Assembly (NCBI GenBank): GCA_017629035.1
Contig: JAGBXX010000005.1
Coordinates: 1 to 64,000, forward strand
Reading direction: 5' to 3'
DNA: 64,000 nucleotides
Source of the DNA: Alistipes sp.
GTDB taxonomy: Bacteria; Bacteroidota; Bacteroidia; Bacteroidales; Rikenellaceae
Under the pieces are notes generated by a model that saw only the letters and a list, made by a program, of their open reading frames with translations, was not told where the DNA came from and made no database searches. The translations under genes were made by a program, and so were the position numbers. Below, in pieces: positions 42,796 to 51,844 of the stretch (within the stretch, counting starts at the first letter, position 1; each line of letters begins with the position of its first letter).

Positions 42796-44049
42796 ATGGA
42801 GACATCGCTATTAACACAAATAGTAGTCATCGGAGTTATGCTCCTATTTTCGGCATTCTGCTCAGGTATGGAGATTGCGTATCTTAGTCGCAACCGCCTG
42901 CGTGAGGAGATTGACCGCAAGCAGAGCCCTATGTTTGACCGCATAGCCGAGCTCTTCTCGCGTAACTCGAGCAATTATATCACAACAATATTGGTGGGCA
43001 ACAACATAGCGCTTGTTGTCTACTCTATCTATATATCACGTCTTCTCTCTACGAGCTTTTCTATCGAGAACCCGTTAGCGCAGACAATAATATCTACTAT
43101 TGTTATCATCTTCATCGGCGAGTATATCCCCAAGTCTATTGTGCGTCGTTCGCCCAACTTCTACTACTTGGTAAGCTCGCCCGTGATGTATGTCCTATAT
43201 ATCATCCTCTATCCAGTATCACGTATCACCACGCTGCTCTCGTATGCTATGATTAGACTCTCGGGAAGTAAGGTCGAGCCTCGTGAGGAGCAGACAGAGT
43301 TTAATCGTGATGACCTTGCACGCCTTGTGGACGATGATAATGTCGAGGTGCAGAGCGAGGAGGAGGAGGATATACGTCTGTTCCAGAATGCTCTCGACTT
43401 TGCCGACCTGCGTGTGCGTGACTGCATGGTGCAACGTGTTGATGTCGAGGCTGTTGACCTTGAGTCTACGAGCATCCAAGAACTTACCGAGCGATTTATC
43501 GAAACAAAGTTTACACGTATCTTCGTGTGGCACGATTCGATCGATAATATCATCGGATATGTCAACTCTAAGAGCCTCTTTGAGAACCCCGAAAATCTCT
43601 CAGATATACTCATCAAAACTATTTACGTTGCAGAGACCATGCCTCTGCAGGCTATGCTCGAGACCTTCACCAAGCGTAAGGCGAGCATCGCTGTTGTTAT
43701 CGACGAGTTTGGTGGCACGGCGGGAATTATCTCCCTTGAGGATGTCCTTGAGCAGATCTTTGGTGAGATCGAGGATGAACACGATGTGCAGGAGATGGTC
43801 GAGAAGGTTATATCAGATAGCGAGTGGGAGTTCTCCTCACGTCTTGAGGTTGAGTACCTTAACGAGAAGTATGGCTTGGGCCTCGAGGAGGATGACGAGT
43901 ACGACACTCTGGCAGGATATATCATCTGCAACCACGGTGGTATTCCACATGAGGGTGAGGAGATTAGCGTTGGCGGTTATATGATTAAGATCTTGCGCCG
44001 TGAGCAGTCACGCCTCGATCTGGTGAGCCTCAAGCGTCTTGATAATTAG
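42796..44049 (+). CDS. CNNM/CorC-type CBS-domain membrane protein, GldE-like
   Basis: 417 residues. An N-terminal DUF21 region of membrane helices (IVVIGVMLLFSAFCSGMEIAYLSRNR, LVGNNIALVVYSIYISRLL, IIFIGEYIPKSI) precedes a paired CBS domain (about 215-335; VRDCMVQRVDVEAV, IVVIDEFGGTAGIISLEDVLEQIFGEIEDEHD) and a CorC/HlyC transporter-associated domain at the C-terminus. In Bacteroidetes this architecture includes GldE, linked to gliding/T9SS function. A Mg/Co transport-related role is the alternative. The name GldE is by family and is not proven here. Confidence 0.82.
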   Translation: METSLLTQIVVIGVMLLFSAFCSGMEIAYLSRNRLREEIDRKQSPMFDRIAELFSRNSSNYITTILVGNNIALVVYSIYISRLLSTSFSIENPLAQTIISTIVIIFIGEYIPKSIVRRSPNFYYLVSSPVMYVLYIILYPVSRITTLLSYAMIRLSGSKVEPREEQTEFNRDDLARLVDDDNVEVQSEEEEDIRLFQNALDFADLRVRDCMVQRVDVEAVDLESTSIQELTERFIETKFTRIFVWHDSIDNIIGYVNSKSLFENPENLSDILIKTIYVAETMPLQAMLETFTKRKASIAVVIDEFGGTAGIISLEDVLEQIFGEIEDEHDVQEMVEKVISDSEWEFSSRLEVEYLNEKYGLGLEEDDEYDTLAGYIICNHGGIPHEGEEISVGGYMIKILRREQSRLDLVSLKRLDN

Positions 44050-44143
44050 CCTTGTGGGTAGTTAAATAACCATATAATTCCTCTAAATTGCATTGTTGAA
44101 GTAAAAAACGAAGACAATAGCGTATTTTTTATTAAAAAATTAC

Positions 44144-44151
44144 TACCTTTG
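44144..44151 (+). promoter_or_regulatory. Promoter -7 box of the foldase gene
   Basis: TACCTTTG, 44 bp before the start. No clear -33 box. Confidence 0.5.
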
Positions 44152-44195
44152 GGGTCTTAAACGAAAAATAACAAAGTAAAATAAATAAAACAGTT

Positions 44196-46175
44196 ATGGC
44201 ATCATTAAACACTTTGAAAACTAAGTTCGGCTTTCTTATTTCCGGACTTATTGCTGTTGTGCTTGTGATCTTTGCACTCAATCTCGACAGCAATACGTTT
44301 GTTAATCAGCCCACTGAGGATGAGATCAACGGTCCTACCGTTCTTACTATCGCAGGCGAGGAGATTAAGCACAACGAGTATGCACGTCTTCGTGAGCTCT
44401 ACAGCCAGCTCCAGACTATCAACTACATGGGTCGTATCGTGAACATGGGTCACGAGCAGGGCGCATCAATGGCTCTCCAGACACTCATGTTCGACCACTA
44501 CATGGCTCCTGCTTACAAGGCCCTTGGCGTTTACGCTACTGAGGCTGAGGTTGAGAGCTTCGTAACGGCTCAGTACCGTGACGCTCGTGAGCAGTATGCT
44601 GAGCTCACTCCTGAGCAGATCGACATGATCCTCAGCATCAACTGGGCTCGTGACATGTACTTCGTGCCACAGCAGATTGCTAACCAGAAGTTCGTTGATA
44701 TCATGACTTCAGGTTTGTACCTCAATAAGCTCGAGGTTGCTCAGGCTTTGCGCAACGACAAGCTTACGTTCGATGGCCAGTATGTTGAGATTCCTTTCAC
44801 AGCTATTGCTGATGCTGATGTTACTGTTAGCGACGAGGAGATCAGCGCATACTACGAGGCTAACCGCAAGGCTAACCCTAAGTTCGATAGCCGCACTATT
44901 CGCTACGTACGTTTCGACCGTCAGGCAACTGAGGAGGATAAGAAGGTTATCGAGGATGAGGTTAAGGCTCTCGATGCTAAGGTTGCTGCTGCAGCTGATG
45001 CAGATGCTGTTAAGGCTGCTGTTCGTGCTGCTGGTGGTAAGGTTCAGTCATACTACACTGCTTTCGACGCTTTGCAGGCAGAGGTTGCTGATGCATTCAA
45101 GGCTGGCAAGAGCTTCGGTCCTGTAGCTAAGGGCAATGTATGGACTGCACGCTACCTTCTCTCTGATGTTAACGCTCCAGAGTCTTACGAGGTTGAGGTA
45201 GCTATCTACCCAGAGATCGCTAAGGCTGAGCAGGCTGTTGAGGAGCTTAAGGCTAACGGTGGCGACTTCAAGAAGTTGCAGGAGGCTACCGATGTTCAGG
45301 CACAGACTATCAACTTCGTTCAGATGCCTGTAAGCCAGGTTAAGCACTTCCTCGACCGCAAGGCTGGCGATATCTTCGCATTCAACAACAGCGGCGTTAG
45401 CACAGTTGTTAAGATCAACTCAGTAGGTGCAGCTAAGCGTTTCGTGCTTACAGCTAACCTCGACCGTGAGATCGTTCCAAGCGACGCTACAAACCGTGCT
45501 GTGTTGGCTCAGATCGACGAGTTCGCAGCTAACATGGGTACAGATAACGAGACATTCACTGAGGCTGCTAAGGCTGCATCTAAGAGCCCTATGGTTGCTA
45601 CAGTAACACGTGCTGATATATTCAGCGGCATGCCTTCAACAGTTCAGGGTATCGCTAACTCTCAGAACATCGCTAACTGGGCTAATGGCGCAGAGCTCGG
45701 CGAGTCTAAGCAGTTTGTTATCGACGGCGTTACATACGTTGTTCTTGTTATTGATATTGACACTGAGGAGTTCGAGGCTCGCAACGATGCAGCTATCCGC
45801 CGTGAGCTCATGCAGCAGAAGAAGTACGAGATGATCGCAGCTAAGGTTAACACTTTGGAGGACGCTAAGGCTTACGAGGGTGCTAAGGCTGAGACATTTG
45901 CTGGTGCTAAGTTCGCTGACACTAACCTCGATGCTCACCTCGTAGGTGCTATCGCAGCAACTACTGAGACTGGCAAGGTTCAGAAGGTTGAGGGCGACCG
46001 TGCTGCTTACGTATTCGTTGTTAACACTATCAACGGCGAGGTAGATCCAGCATCTTACGCTACTGAGCGTGTGCCTCTTACTGAGAAGGAGAAGGCTATG
46101 TACGAGCGTGGTCTCTACATGTCATTCTTGAAGAAGGCTAACGTTAAGGATCACCGTGACGACACTACTTTCTAA
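44196..46175 (+). CDS. PpiD/SurA-like peptidyl-prolyl isomerase foldase
   Basis: 659 residues. One N-terminal membrane anchor (FGFLISGLIAVVLVIFALNL) then a SurA_N-type helical domain (TIAGEEIKHNEYARLRELYSQL). Parvulin-like segments follow in the middle, although the parvulin core is diverged and may be inactive. A helical C-terminus ends ...ERGLYMSFLKKANVKDH. Inner-membrane periplasmic chaperone for outer-membrane proteins, by family. Codon use is of a highly expressed gene. It lies downstream of the GldE-like gene, as in many Bacteroidales. Confidence 0.85.
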   Translation: MASLNTLKTKFGFLISGLIAVVLVIFALNLDSNTFVNQPTEDEINGPTVLTIAGEEIKHNEYARLRELYSQLQTINYMGRIVNMGHEQGASMALQTLMFDHYMAPAYKALGVYATEAEVESFVTAQYRDAREQYAELTPEQIDMILSINWARDMYFVPQQIANQKFVDIMTSGLYLNKLEVAQALRNDKLTFDGQYVEIPFTAIADADVTVSDEEISAYYEANRKANPKFDSRTIRYVRFDRQATEEDKKVIEDEVKALDAKVAAAADADAVKAAVRAAGGKVQSYYTAFDALQAEVADAFKAGKSFGPVAKGNVWTARYLLSDVNAPESYEVEVAIYPEIAKAEQAVEELKANGGDFKKLQEATDVQAQTINFVQMPVSQVKHFLDRKAGDIFAFNNSGVSTVVKINSVGAAKRFVLTANLDREIVPSDATNRAVLAQIDEFAANMGTDNETFTEAAKAASKSPMVATVTRADIFSGMPSTVQGIANSQNIANWANGAELGESKQFVIDGVTYVVLVIDIDTEEFEARNDAAIRRELMQQKKYEMIAAKVNTLEDAKAYEGAKAETFAGAKFADTNLDAHLVGAIAATTETGKVQKVEGDRAAYVFVVNTINGEVDPASYATERVPLTEKEKAMYERGLYMSFLKKANVKDHRDDTTF

Positions 46176-46194
46176 TCATAGATTGTAACGTATG

Positions 46195-46229
46195 TAGGAG
46201 CTATCCAGTAGGGTAGCTCCTATTTTTTT
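46195..46229 (+). terminator. Terminator of the foldase gene
   Basis: TAGGAGCTA-CC/GG-TAGCTCCTA followed by seven T. Confidence 0.92.
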
Positions 46230-46342
46230 GTCGGCGCATCTAAGCCCACTATTAGCCCCGTAGACTCGATCTGAGCCCTCTCGGTATTCACTCTTCGCTA
46301 CGCCTTATTTAGGGCCTTAGTGGCGATATTTTGCCACGACTA

Positions 46343-46373
46343 TTGCATGTATTATAAATTTTTACTAACTTTG
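46343..46373 (+). promoter_or_regulatory. Promoter of the small secreted protein gene
   Basis: TTG (46343-46345) and TAACTTTG (46366-46373) with 20-base spacing. The leader is about 36 nt. Confidence 0.6.
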
Positions 46374-46416
46374 TTTCATGCGGGCCACGGGGCCTTAACT
46401 CTAAATTTTGAAGAGT

Positions 46417-46818
46417 ATGAAAAAGTTTTTGTTGGCACTCTGTGCCATGATCTTCTGCTTTGGCCTTGAGGCCCAGGCTCAGGTCTATAAGTTCAATGCC
46501 ACAAACTTCGCCTATCGTGTCAACGACGAGGGTGTATGGTCGGAGTGGAGCGACTGGGAGGATTGCCAGATTTTGGTTGTTATCAACCTCGATACTGCCG
46601 ATATCGATATATATAGTAGCGAGCCCCAGGATTTCTCGATCTACGACGCTAGCTCGTCATATTACGACTCGGATGGCGGTGAGCAGATGGATCTGAAGTG
46701 TGTCGATGCTAATGGCATACGCTGTGGCGTGCGTGTGCGTGTGCAGAGCGACGGACTTGTGCAGCTCTATGTAGATTATAGCGATATATCCTATGTCTAC
46801 TGCCTGCAGGAGCGATAG
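46417..46818 (+). CDS. Small secreted protein, unknown
   Basis: 133 residues with a signal peptide (KKFLLALCAMIFCFGLEAQAQ, cleaved before VYKFN). The mature part is acidic and rich in Ser, Tyr and Asp, with paired tryptophans (VWSEWSDWEDCQ) and three cysteines. No family recognised. It has its own promoter and terminator, so it is a monocistronic gene. The ATG at 46417 is preferred over an in-frame TTG three codons earlier. Confidence 0.65.
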   Translation: MKKFLLALCAMIFCFGLEAQAQVYKFNATNFAYRVNDEGVWSEWSDWEDCQILVVINLDTADIDIYSSEPQDFSIYDASSSYYDSDGGEQMDLKCVDANGIRCGVRVRVQSDGLVQLYVDYSDISYVYCLQER

Positions 46819-46835
46819 AAGAGGTTAATATAACG

Positions 46836-46870
46836 AAAGGGGTTGTCCTAGATGGATAACCCCCTTTGCT
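46836..46870 (+). terminator. Terminator of the small secreted protein gene
   Basis: AAAGGGGTT-TCC/GGA-AACCCCCTTT stem with a short T-rich tail. Confidence 0.75.
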
Positions 46871-46929
46871 ATCTTTAGCTCTCGCTCCCCGCCGTGATCT
46901 GCTCTTTGCTCACACAGGGATATGTAGAT

Positions 46930-46965
46930 AAAAAAAGCAGCGGTAACCATCTCTGATTACCGCTT
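46930..46965 (-). terminator. Terminator of the tRNA-Arg gene
   Basis: Minus-strand stem GCGGTAA/TTACCGC followed by TGCTTTTTT, immediately downstream of the tRNA. Confidence 0.85.
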
Positions 46966-46967
46966 TG

Positions 46968-47041
46968 TGACTCCGCCAGGATTCAAACCTGGAACCGCTT
47001 GATCCGTAGTCAAGTACTCTATTCAGTTGAGCTACGGAGCC
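46968..47041 (-). tRNA. tRNA-Arg (anticodon ACG)
   Basis: Folded by eye on the minus strand: acceptor GGCTCCG/CGGAGTC with one G-T pair and discriminator A, anticodon stem CTTGA/TCAAG with loop CTACGGA (anticodon ACG, read as ICG for CGN codons), T-loop GGTTTGAATCC. CCA is not encoded (CAC follows the discriminator). Confidence 0.95.
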
Positions 47042-47169
47042 ATTCCTTTGCTTTTGCGAGTGCAAATGTATAACAAATATTTCAATCCACCAAATATTTT
47101 TAAGAAAAAAATCAAAAAAAATGCAGCACTTTTTTGTGCTGCACCTTTTTATTGCTCAGTATCAGTGAG

Positions 47170-47664
47170 TTACTTGATGTGCTCAGCAAGAATTTTTTTC
47201 ACCTCCTCGCCACGCAAATTGATAGCTACAATCTTACCCTCGGGCGAAATGAGGAAATTCGATGGGATATACTGCACACCATAAGCCTCGGCTGCTGGGC
47301 TCTTGCCATCAACACGACCCCACACATTCACCCAAGTCATATTGTTATCCACAACAAACTTGCGCCAGTTATCCTCAGTGTTAGGGCGGCAGAGTGTTAC
47401 GCCATAGATCTCAAGGCCCTTGTTCTTAAACTCGGCATAAGCCTCTACAAGGTGAGGAATCTCGGCACGGCATGGAGGGCACCATGTAGCCCAAAAGTCC
47501 ACGAGCACCCACTTGCCCTGGGCAAGCTGCTCAGAGAGTGTTGCCACATTGCCATTAGTGTCGCTGAGAGCGATCTCGATATAGTTGTCCCCAACCTTTG
47601 GCTGCTCTGCACTCGCTACGCCCAGGCAGATCATGCAGCAGATAAATGCTATAAACTTCTTCAT
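47170..47664 (-). CDS. TlpA/ResA-like secreted thioredoxin
   Basis: 164 residues. Sec signal (FIAFICCMICLGVASAE) and one thioredoxin domain with WCPPC in VLVDFWATWCPPCRAEIPHL. Probably a periplasmic disulfide oxidoreductase acting on cytochrome or envelope cysteines. A cysteine-rich signal peptide is unusual but not diagnostic. Last gene of the coaD operon, 21 bp after the related gene upstream. Confidence 0.9.
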   Translation of the reverse strand: MKKFIAFICCMICLGVASAEQPKVGDNYIEIALSDTNGNVATLSEQLAQGKWVLVDFWATWCPPCRAEIPHLVEAYAEFKNKGLEIYGVTLCRPNTEDNWRKFVVDNNMTWVNVWGRVDGKSPAAEAYGVQYIPSNFLISPEGKIVAINLRGEEVKKILAEHIK

Positions 47665-47685
47665 ACCTTATATAATATTATAGTG

Positions 47686-48756
47686 TTACTCCTTGATGTG
47701 CTCAGCAAGTATCTTCTCAATATCCTCGCCACGAAGGTTCTTGGCTACCAATACGCCCTCAGGAGAGTAGAGGAAGTTTGTAGGGATCGAGCTCACGTTG
47801 AAGCTCTCGCCTGCTGTCCACTCGCCATTAGCGCCTGTACCCCAAACGTTGATCCATGACATCTTGTTCTCCTGGGTGAAGCTGTGCCACTTCTCCTGGT
47901 CGCCTGCCTTATCAAACGATACGCCGTAGATCTCGAAGCCCAGAGGCGCAAACTTCTCGTATGCTGCCACGAGGTATGGAATCTCACCACGGCAAGGACC
48001 GCACCATGTTGCCCAGAAGTCAACGAGAACCCACTTGCCACTCTTAGTGATATCTGAGAGTGTTACGTCCTCGCCCTCGTAGTTCTTGAGTGTAAGGTCG
48101 ATAATAGGGCTGCCTACCAACGTATTCTTGATAGTCTGGTAGGTCTTCAAGTATGAGTACTTCTTGTCGATAAGCTCGAAAAGCTCAATCGTACGTCCCT
48201 CGTCGCCACCAAAGCTGATAAAGGTGTTGAGCATCTTGACAGCTGTTGGGTTCTGACGATTCTCCATCACTGCGTGCTCGATTGTCTGAAGCAGTGATGC
48301 GTAGATACGCTCAGCCTCAGCCTCGTTCTGCTCAGAGTAGAGTGTGTTTACCAGAGGGCCGATCTTCTCGTTGAAGGTACGCATGATGTTGTTGAAGCGT
48401 GAGCCCTCAGTCTTGAAACGCTTGTTCTCGTTATCAAAGCTGATAGTGATATCGGTGTTATCGGTGATAACCTCGAGATATGGTCTATTCTTAATGTAGA
48501 TTGTGTAGAACTGCTCGTTCTCGACCTCTGCCTCGATAGCAAAGAGCTGCTCGGCAGTGATTGTGCCCTGAGCCACGCTCTCACTCTCGCCGCTAAGGCG
48601 GATCTCTACAGCGTCGCCCTCCTCGAACTCAGTGCCGGCGAGTACGCCATTGAATGTTATGCTAACGTTCTGCTGAGCCTGTTCAGTAGGTTTGTTCTGG
48701 CATGTGCAAGCAACCATTGTTGCGATTGCTGCTACGATAAGTAAAAACTTCTTCAT
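47686..48756 (-). CDS. TlpA-type thioredoxin lipoprotein with DUF4369-like N-terminal domain
   Basis: 356 residues. Lipoprotein-like signal (VAAIATMVACTCQNKP). The first 110 residues of the mature protein (VSITFNGVLAGTEFEEGDAVEIRL ... YTIYIKNRPYLEVI) fit DUF4369, commonly joined to thioredoxin domains in Bacteroidetes. A helical linker follows, then a thioredoxin domain with WCGPC (VLVDFWATWCGPCRGEIPYLVAAYEKF). Its thioredoxin half is very similar to the next gene, so the pair probably arose by duplication. Confidence 0.9.
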   Translation of the reverse strand: MKKFLLIVAAIATMVACTCQNKPTEQAQQNVSITFNGVLAGTEFEEGDAVEIRLSGESESVAQGTITAEQLFAIEAEVENEQFYTIYIKNRPYLEVITDNTDITISFDNENKRFKTEGSRFNNIMRTFNEKIGPLVNTLYSEQNEAEAERIYASLLQTIEHAVMENRQNPTAVKMLNTFISFGGDEGRTIELFELIDKKYSYLKTYQTIKNTLVGSPIIDLTLKNYEGEDVTLSDITKSGKWVLVDFWATWCGPCRGEIPYLVAAYEKFAPLGFEIYGVSFDKAGDQEKWHSFTQENKMSWINVWGTGANGEWTAGESFNVSSIPTNFLYSPEGVLVAKNLRGEDIEKILAEHIKE

Positions 48757-48788
48757 ACTCTTTTAGTTTTGTTATCTTAGTTATCTTA

Positions 48789-49394
48789 TTATTTTACTCT
48801 TTCGGGGTTGGACTTCACGAAAGACTCCCACGATGAGCTTCCCTTGCGTGACTTGCTATCGCCGCCCAGGCCCTTGCGCTTGTCGCCCGCTGTAGCACGT
48901 GTCAGCGGGTTGCTGGTGGTGTAGTAGTGGCATAGTGCCACGGCCATGCCATCAGTAGCGTCGAGCTTGCGTGGCTGATAGTTGGTGCCAAGTATCGAGT
49001 TTATCATCGTTGCCACCTGTTGCTTCGTTGCCTGTCCACGTCCCGTTATCGCCTGCTTGATGCGTGTTGGGGCATACTCGGCAATGGGTGCCGACTCCAA
49101 TACACTCAGCACGGCAGCTATGGCTACGCCCTGAGCACGACCCAGCTTGAGCATAGACTGAACGTTCTCGCCAAAGAATGGCGACTCGAAGGCAATTTCG
49201 TGGGGCTGATAGCTCTCCGTGAGGCTACGTACTCGCTCAAAGATGTAGCGTAGCTTCTGGTGCGCATCACCCATCTTGTGCATATCTATCTCGCCGAGCA
49301 CCACCGCCTCGGGCTTGCCGGCAACAATGTCGATTATGCCGTAGCCCATATAGTTGGTACCGGGGTCAATGCCCATTATGCGCATGCGCTCCAC
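48789..49394 (-). CDS. ruvC: Holliday junction endonuclease RuvC
   Basis: Resolves Holliday junctions with RuvAB. 201 residues with the acidic catalytic set: Asp10 in MGIDPGTNYMGYG, Glu in EIAFESPFFGENVQS and the Asp pair in KLDATDGMAVALCHYY. The C-terminal 35 residues are a basic Ser/Lys tail beyond the core fold. It starts 3 bases after the lpxD stop, within the operon. Confidence 0.95.
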   Translation of the reverse strand: MERMRIMGIDPGTNYMGYGIIDIVAGKPEAVVLGEIDMHKMGDAHQKLRYIFERVRSLTESYQPHEIAFESPFFGENVQSMLKLGRAQGVAIAAVLSVLESAPIAEYAPTRIKQAITGRGQATKQQVATMINSILGTNYQPRKLDATDGMAVALCHYYTTSNPLTRATAGDKRKGLGGDSKSRKGSSSWESFVKSNPERVK

Positions 49395-49397
49395 AGC

Positions 49398-50432
49398 CTA
49401 CTCCTCCTCGACCTTTGCCAAGCGCTTATCCATCTCACGCACCTTCTGTGCGAGCTCTGGAAGCGACTTGAATACGGCAAACGAGCGGTGGTACTGCACA
49501 CCTGGAAGCGCAGGGAAGCCGAAGCGAATCTCTCCATCGGGAACATTCTTGTCGATACCCGACTTAGAGCCCACCTTCACATTGCTGCCCACGTTGATAT
49601 GGTCGGCAAAGCCCACCTGACCACCTACGAAGCAGTTGCTGCCAATCTTGGTGCTGCCTGCAACGCCCACCTGTGCTGACATCACGGTGTTAGAGCCGAG
49701 CTCCACGTTGTGGCCAATCTGGATGAGGTTGTCGAGCTTCACGCCTGAGTGGATGATTGTTGAGTCGGTCTTGGCACGATCCACGCAGGTGTTAGCGCCA
49801 ATCTCTACGTTATCCTCGATGATGACATTGCCCAGCTGTGGAATCTTAGCAAAGGTGCCATCCTCACGTGGAGCAAAGCCGAAGCCATCAGCGCCAATTA
49901 CGGCACCAGCATGGAGGATGCAGTTGCTGCCAATCACACAACCCTCATAAATTTTAACACCTGGGTAGAGCTTTGTGCCTTCGCCAATAACTACGTTGTC
50001 GCCAATGTAGCACTGTGGATATACCTGCACGTTGTCGCCGAGCTTAGCTGTAGACTCGATTACTGCAAAGTCGCCAATGTAGCAACCCTCGCCGATGGTT
50101 GCTCCCTCGTGGATTGAGGCGAGCTTCGATACGCCGCTCTTGCGAGGACGTGTGGCGTTGTACATCTCCAAGAGGTTGAGCACGCACTGACCCACGTTCT
50201 CAACCTTGACGAGTGTGGTCTTAACCTCCTCTTTAGGCTCAAAACTCTTGTCTACAAGGACGATGCTCGCCTGGGTGGTGTAGACATACTGCTCATATTT
50301 AGGGTTGGTGAGATAGGCCAACGAGCCCTGCTTGCCGCCGTCAATCGATGATACGGTAGATACTGAGGCGCTCTTGTCGCCTACGACCTCGCCGCCAAGT
50401 AGGCCGGCGATCATCTCTGCTGTAAATTGCAT
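49398..50432 (-). CDS. lpxD: UDP-3-O-(3-hydroxyacyl)glucosamine N-acyltransferase LpxD
   Basis: Third acyl-transfer step of lipid A synthesis in the cytoplasm. 344 residues. An N-terminal uridine-binding domain precedes a left-handed beta-helix of hexapeptide repeats (IGEGCYIGDFAVIE, VIGEGTKLYPGV), a catalytic-His segment QIGHNVELGSNTV and a C-terminal helix (LPELAQKVREMDKRLAKVEEE). Full length. Confidence 0.96.
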   Translation of the reverse strand: MQFTAEMIAGLLGGEVVGDKSASVSTVSSIDGGKQGSLAYLTNPKYEQYVYTTQASIVLVDKSFEPKEEVKTTLVKVENVGQCVLNLLEMYNATRPRKSGVSKLASIHEGATIGEGCYIGDFAVIESTAKLGDNVQVYPQCYIGDNVVIGEGTKLYPGVKIYEGCVIGSNCILHAGAVIGADGFGFAPREDGTFAKIPQLGNVIIEDNVEIGANTCVDRAKTDSTIIHSGVKLDNLIQIGHNVELGSNTVMSAQVGVAGSTKIGSNCFVGGQVGFADHINVGSNVKVGSKSGIDKNVPDGEIRFGFPALPGVQYHRSFAVFKSLPELAQKVREMDKRLAKVEEE

Positions 50433-50464
50433 AGTGTTATTTCGTTTTGTTAATCTGTTTATCG

Positions 50465-50935
50465 TTAGATGTAATCTTCGAGCTTTATGCCCTCGGGTAG
50501 TAGGCTCTCTGTGGGGTGGCCAAAGGCGTTGAGCTCACGCACCAGCGACGATGATATGTGCTCCACCTCCTTTGGTGCAAAGAGCATTATCGTGCGCAGG
50601 TTGGGAAATACCTCACGGTTAGCACGATCCATCGTGCGCTCATACTCGAAGTCGAGCGTGTTGCGCACGCTGCGGATGATTGTCGAGGCACCCAGACGCT
50701 CGGCCTCAATGCCTGTGAGTGTGGAGTATATGCTCACCTCGACACGGGGCTCTGTGGCGTAGACACGCTCAATGAGTGCCTTGCGAGACTCCACCGTAAG
50801 CAGACCTCGCTTTGCGGGGTTGTGACCAATGGCAATTATCACACGGTCGAAGATGCGCAGTGCCTCGTCGACAATGGCCTCGTGGCCCATGGTGAAGGGG
50901 TCGAATGATCCTGGGAATATCGCTACTCGTGGCAT
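50465..50935 (-). CDS. coaD: Phosphopantetheine adenylyltransferase
   Basis: Fourth step of CoA synthesis. 156 residues with the nucleotidyltransferase motif GSFDPFTMGHEAIV (TxGH) and the ISSSLVREL motif near the C-terminus. It is the first gene of the operon coaD-lpxD-ruvC-TlpA-TlpA, with gaps of 32, 3, 32 and 21 bp. Confidence 0.96.
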   Translation of the reverse strand: MPRVAIFPGSFDPFTMGHEAIVDEALRIFDRVIIAIGHNPAKRGLLTVESRKALIERVYATEPRVEVSIYSTLTGIEAERLGASTIIRSVRNTLDFEYERTMDRANREVFPNLRTIMLFAPKEVEHISSSLVRELNAFGHPTESLLPEGIKLEDYI

Positions 50936-50957
50936 AAGTTATTAGTCAATATTTTCA

Positions 50958-50965
50958 CAAAGATA
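50958..50965 (-). promoter_or_regulatory. Promoter -7 box of the coaD operon
   Basis: Minus-strand TATCTTTG about 22 nt before the coaD start. No convincing -33 box. Confidence 0.5.
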
Positions 50966-51027
50966 AGTAAAAAATCTTATTAACTTGCGCTTATAGCGAA
51001 AATTAGACTATAAAAAGGAGCTCAACT

Positions 51028-51074
51028 AAAACAAAATCAGCATGACTCCGCAGCGAAGTCATGCTGATTTGTTG
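51028..51074 (-). terminator. Terminator of the 51099-51764 gene
   Basis: Perfect 14-bp stem AAATCAGCATGACT/AGTCATGCTGATTT with a T-rich TTGTTTT tail on the minus strand. Confidence 0.85.
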
Positions 51075-51098
51075 CGATTATCAGGTGATATTGCTCTA

Positions 51099-51764
51099 TT
51101 AATGGACGTCAAGACCACTAAATACAAGCTCAGAAATCACAGTATCCTGATACTGGCTACCTGGGTAAACCTCGAGAATCTCAAACTTAAGACTCCATCG
51201 TGGACCGCTTCCTGTTCTTCCTACAGTGCCAATATCAAATACCTGCATTGATCTGCTATCCTGCAACTCGAGGATGGCAATAGGGCTATTGTTGTAGTAC
51301 ACCTTAAGCTTCTTTACTCTTGAGTTAGCTCTCCACGCTTTATCGCTCTTGACATATCCATTGAAGATATATACAGTTGTTATACGTGGGTTTGACATCT
51401 CAAACTCATATACAATATATTGACCAATACCATGGCCCGGAACACCCTCAACCCATGCTGTCTCATGGTTGAAGTCGTGGATATTTGCCGCACGATAGCT
51501 GTTGCTACCCTGAGAGCTCAGGCTGCTTGATGCATAAATTTGGGCAACAGAAGATTCACTATACCAGCTATCGCCGGGTGAGTACAACATATCAAATATT
51601 GGCGAATTGAGAACTCCCTCCATGTATAAGTCGGTCTTGCTCTCATACTCTGCTGCAGTGATGTTTGGAACAGGGTAGATGTTCTTAGGTTTTACAACCT
51701 TTACTTGTGCATTAGCCACGCTGATAGCACAAATAGCGATTAAAAGAGGTACGAAACGTTTCAT
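51099..51764 (-). CDS. Secreted discoidin-like (NADase-type glycan-binding-like) protein
   Basis: 221 residues with a Sec signal (VPLLIAICAISVANAQ). The mature C-terminal 150 residues match the F5/8-type jelly-roll found as a glycan-binding domain next to bacterial NADases: ANIHDFNHETAWVEGVPGHGIGQYIVYEF, RITTVYIFNGYVKSDKAWRANSRVKKLKVYYN and IAILELQDSRSMQVFDI. No catalytic domain is attached, so binding to a surface glycan is the likely role. Monocistronic, with its own promoter and terminator. Confidence 0.75.
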   Translation of the reverse strand: MKRFVPLLIAICAISVANAQVKVVKPKNIYPVPNITAAEYESKTDLYMEGVLNSPIFDMLYSPGDSWYSESSVAQIYASSSLSSQGSNSYRAANIHDFNHETAWVEGVPGHGIGQYIVYEFEMSNPRITTVYIFNGYVKSDKAWRANSRVKKLKVYYNNSPIAILELQDSRSMQVFDIGTVGRTGSGPRWSLKFEILEVYPGSQYQDTVISELVFSGLDVH

Positions 51765-51802
51765 GCTGCAAAATAATTAGTTTTATTGAGGTTTTACTAT
51801 CA

Positions 51803-51834
51803 CAAATATAGCAAAATTTTCGTTATATGCTCAA
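51803..51834 (-). promoter_or_regulatory. Promoter of the discoidin-like gene
   Basis: Minus-strand TATATTTG (51803-51810) with TTG (51832-51834) 21 bases upstream. Confidence 0.5.
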
Positions 51835-51844
51835 TAAATTTCGC

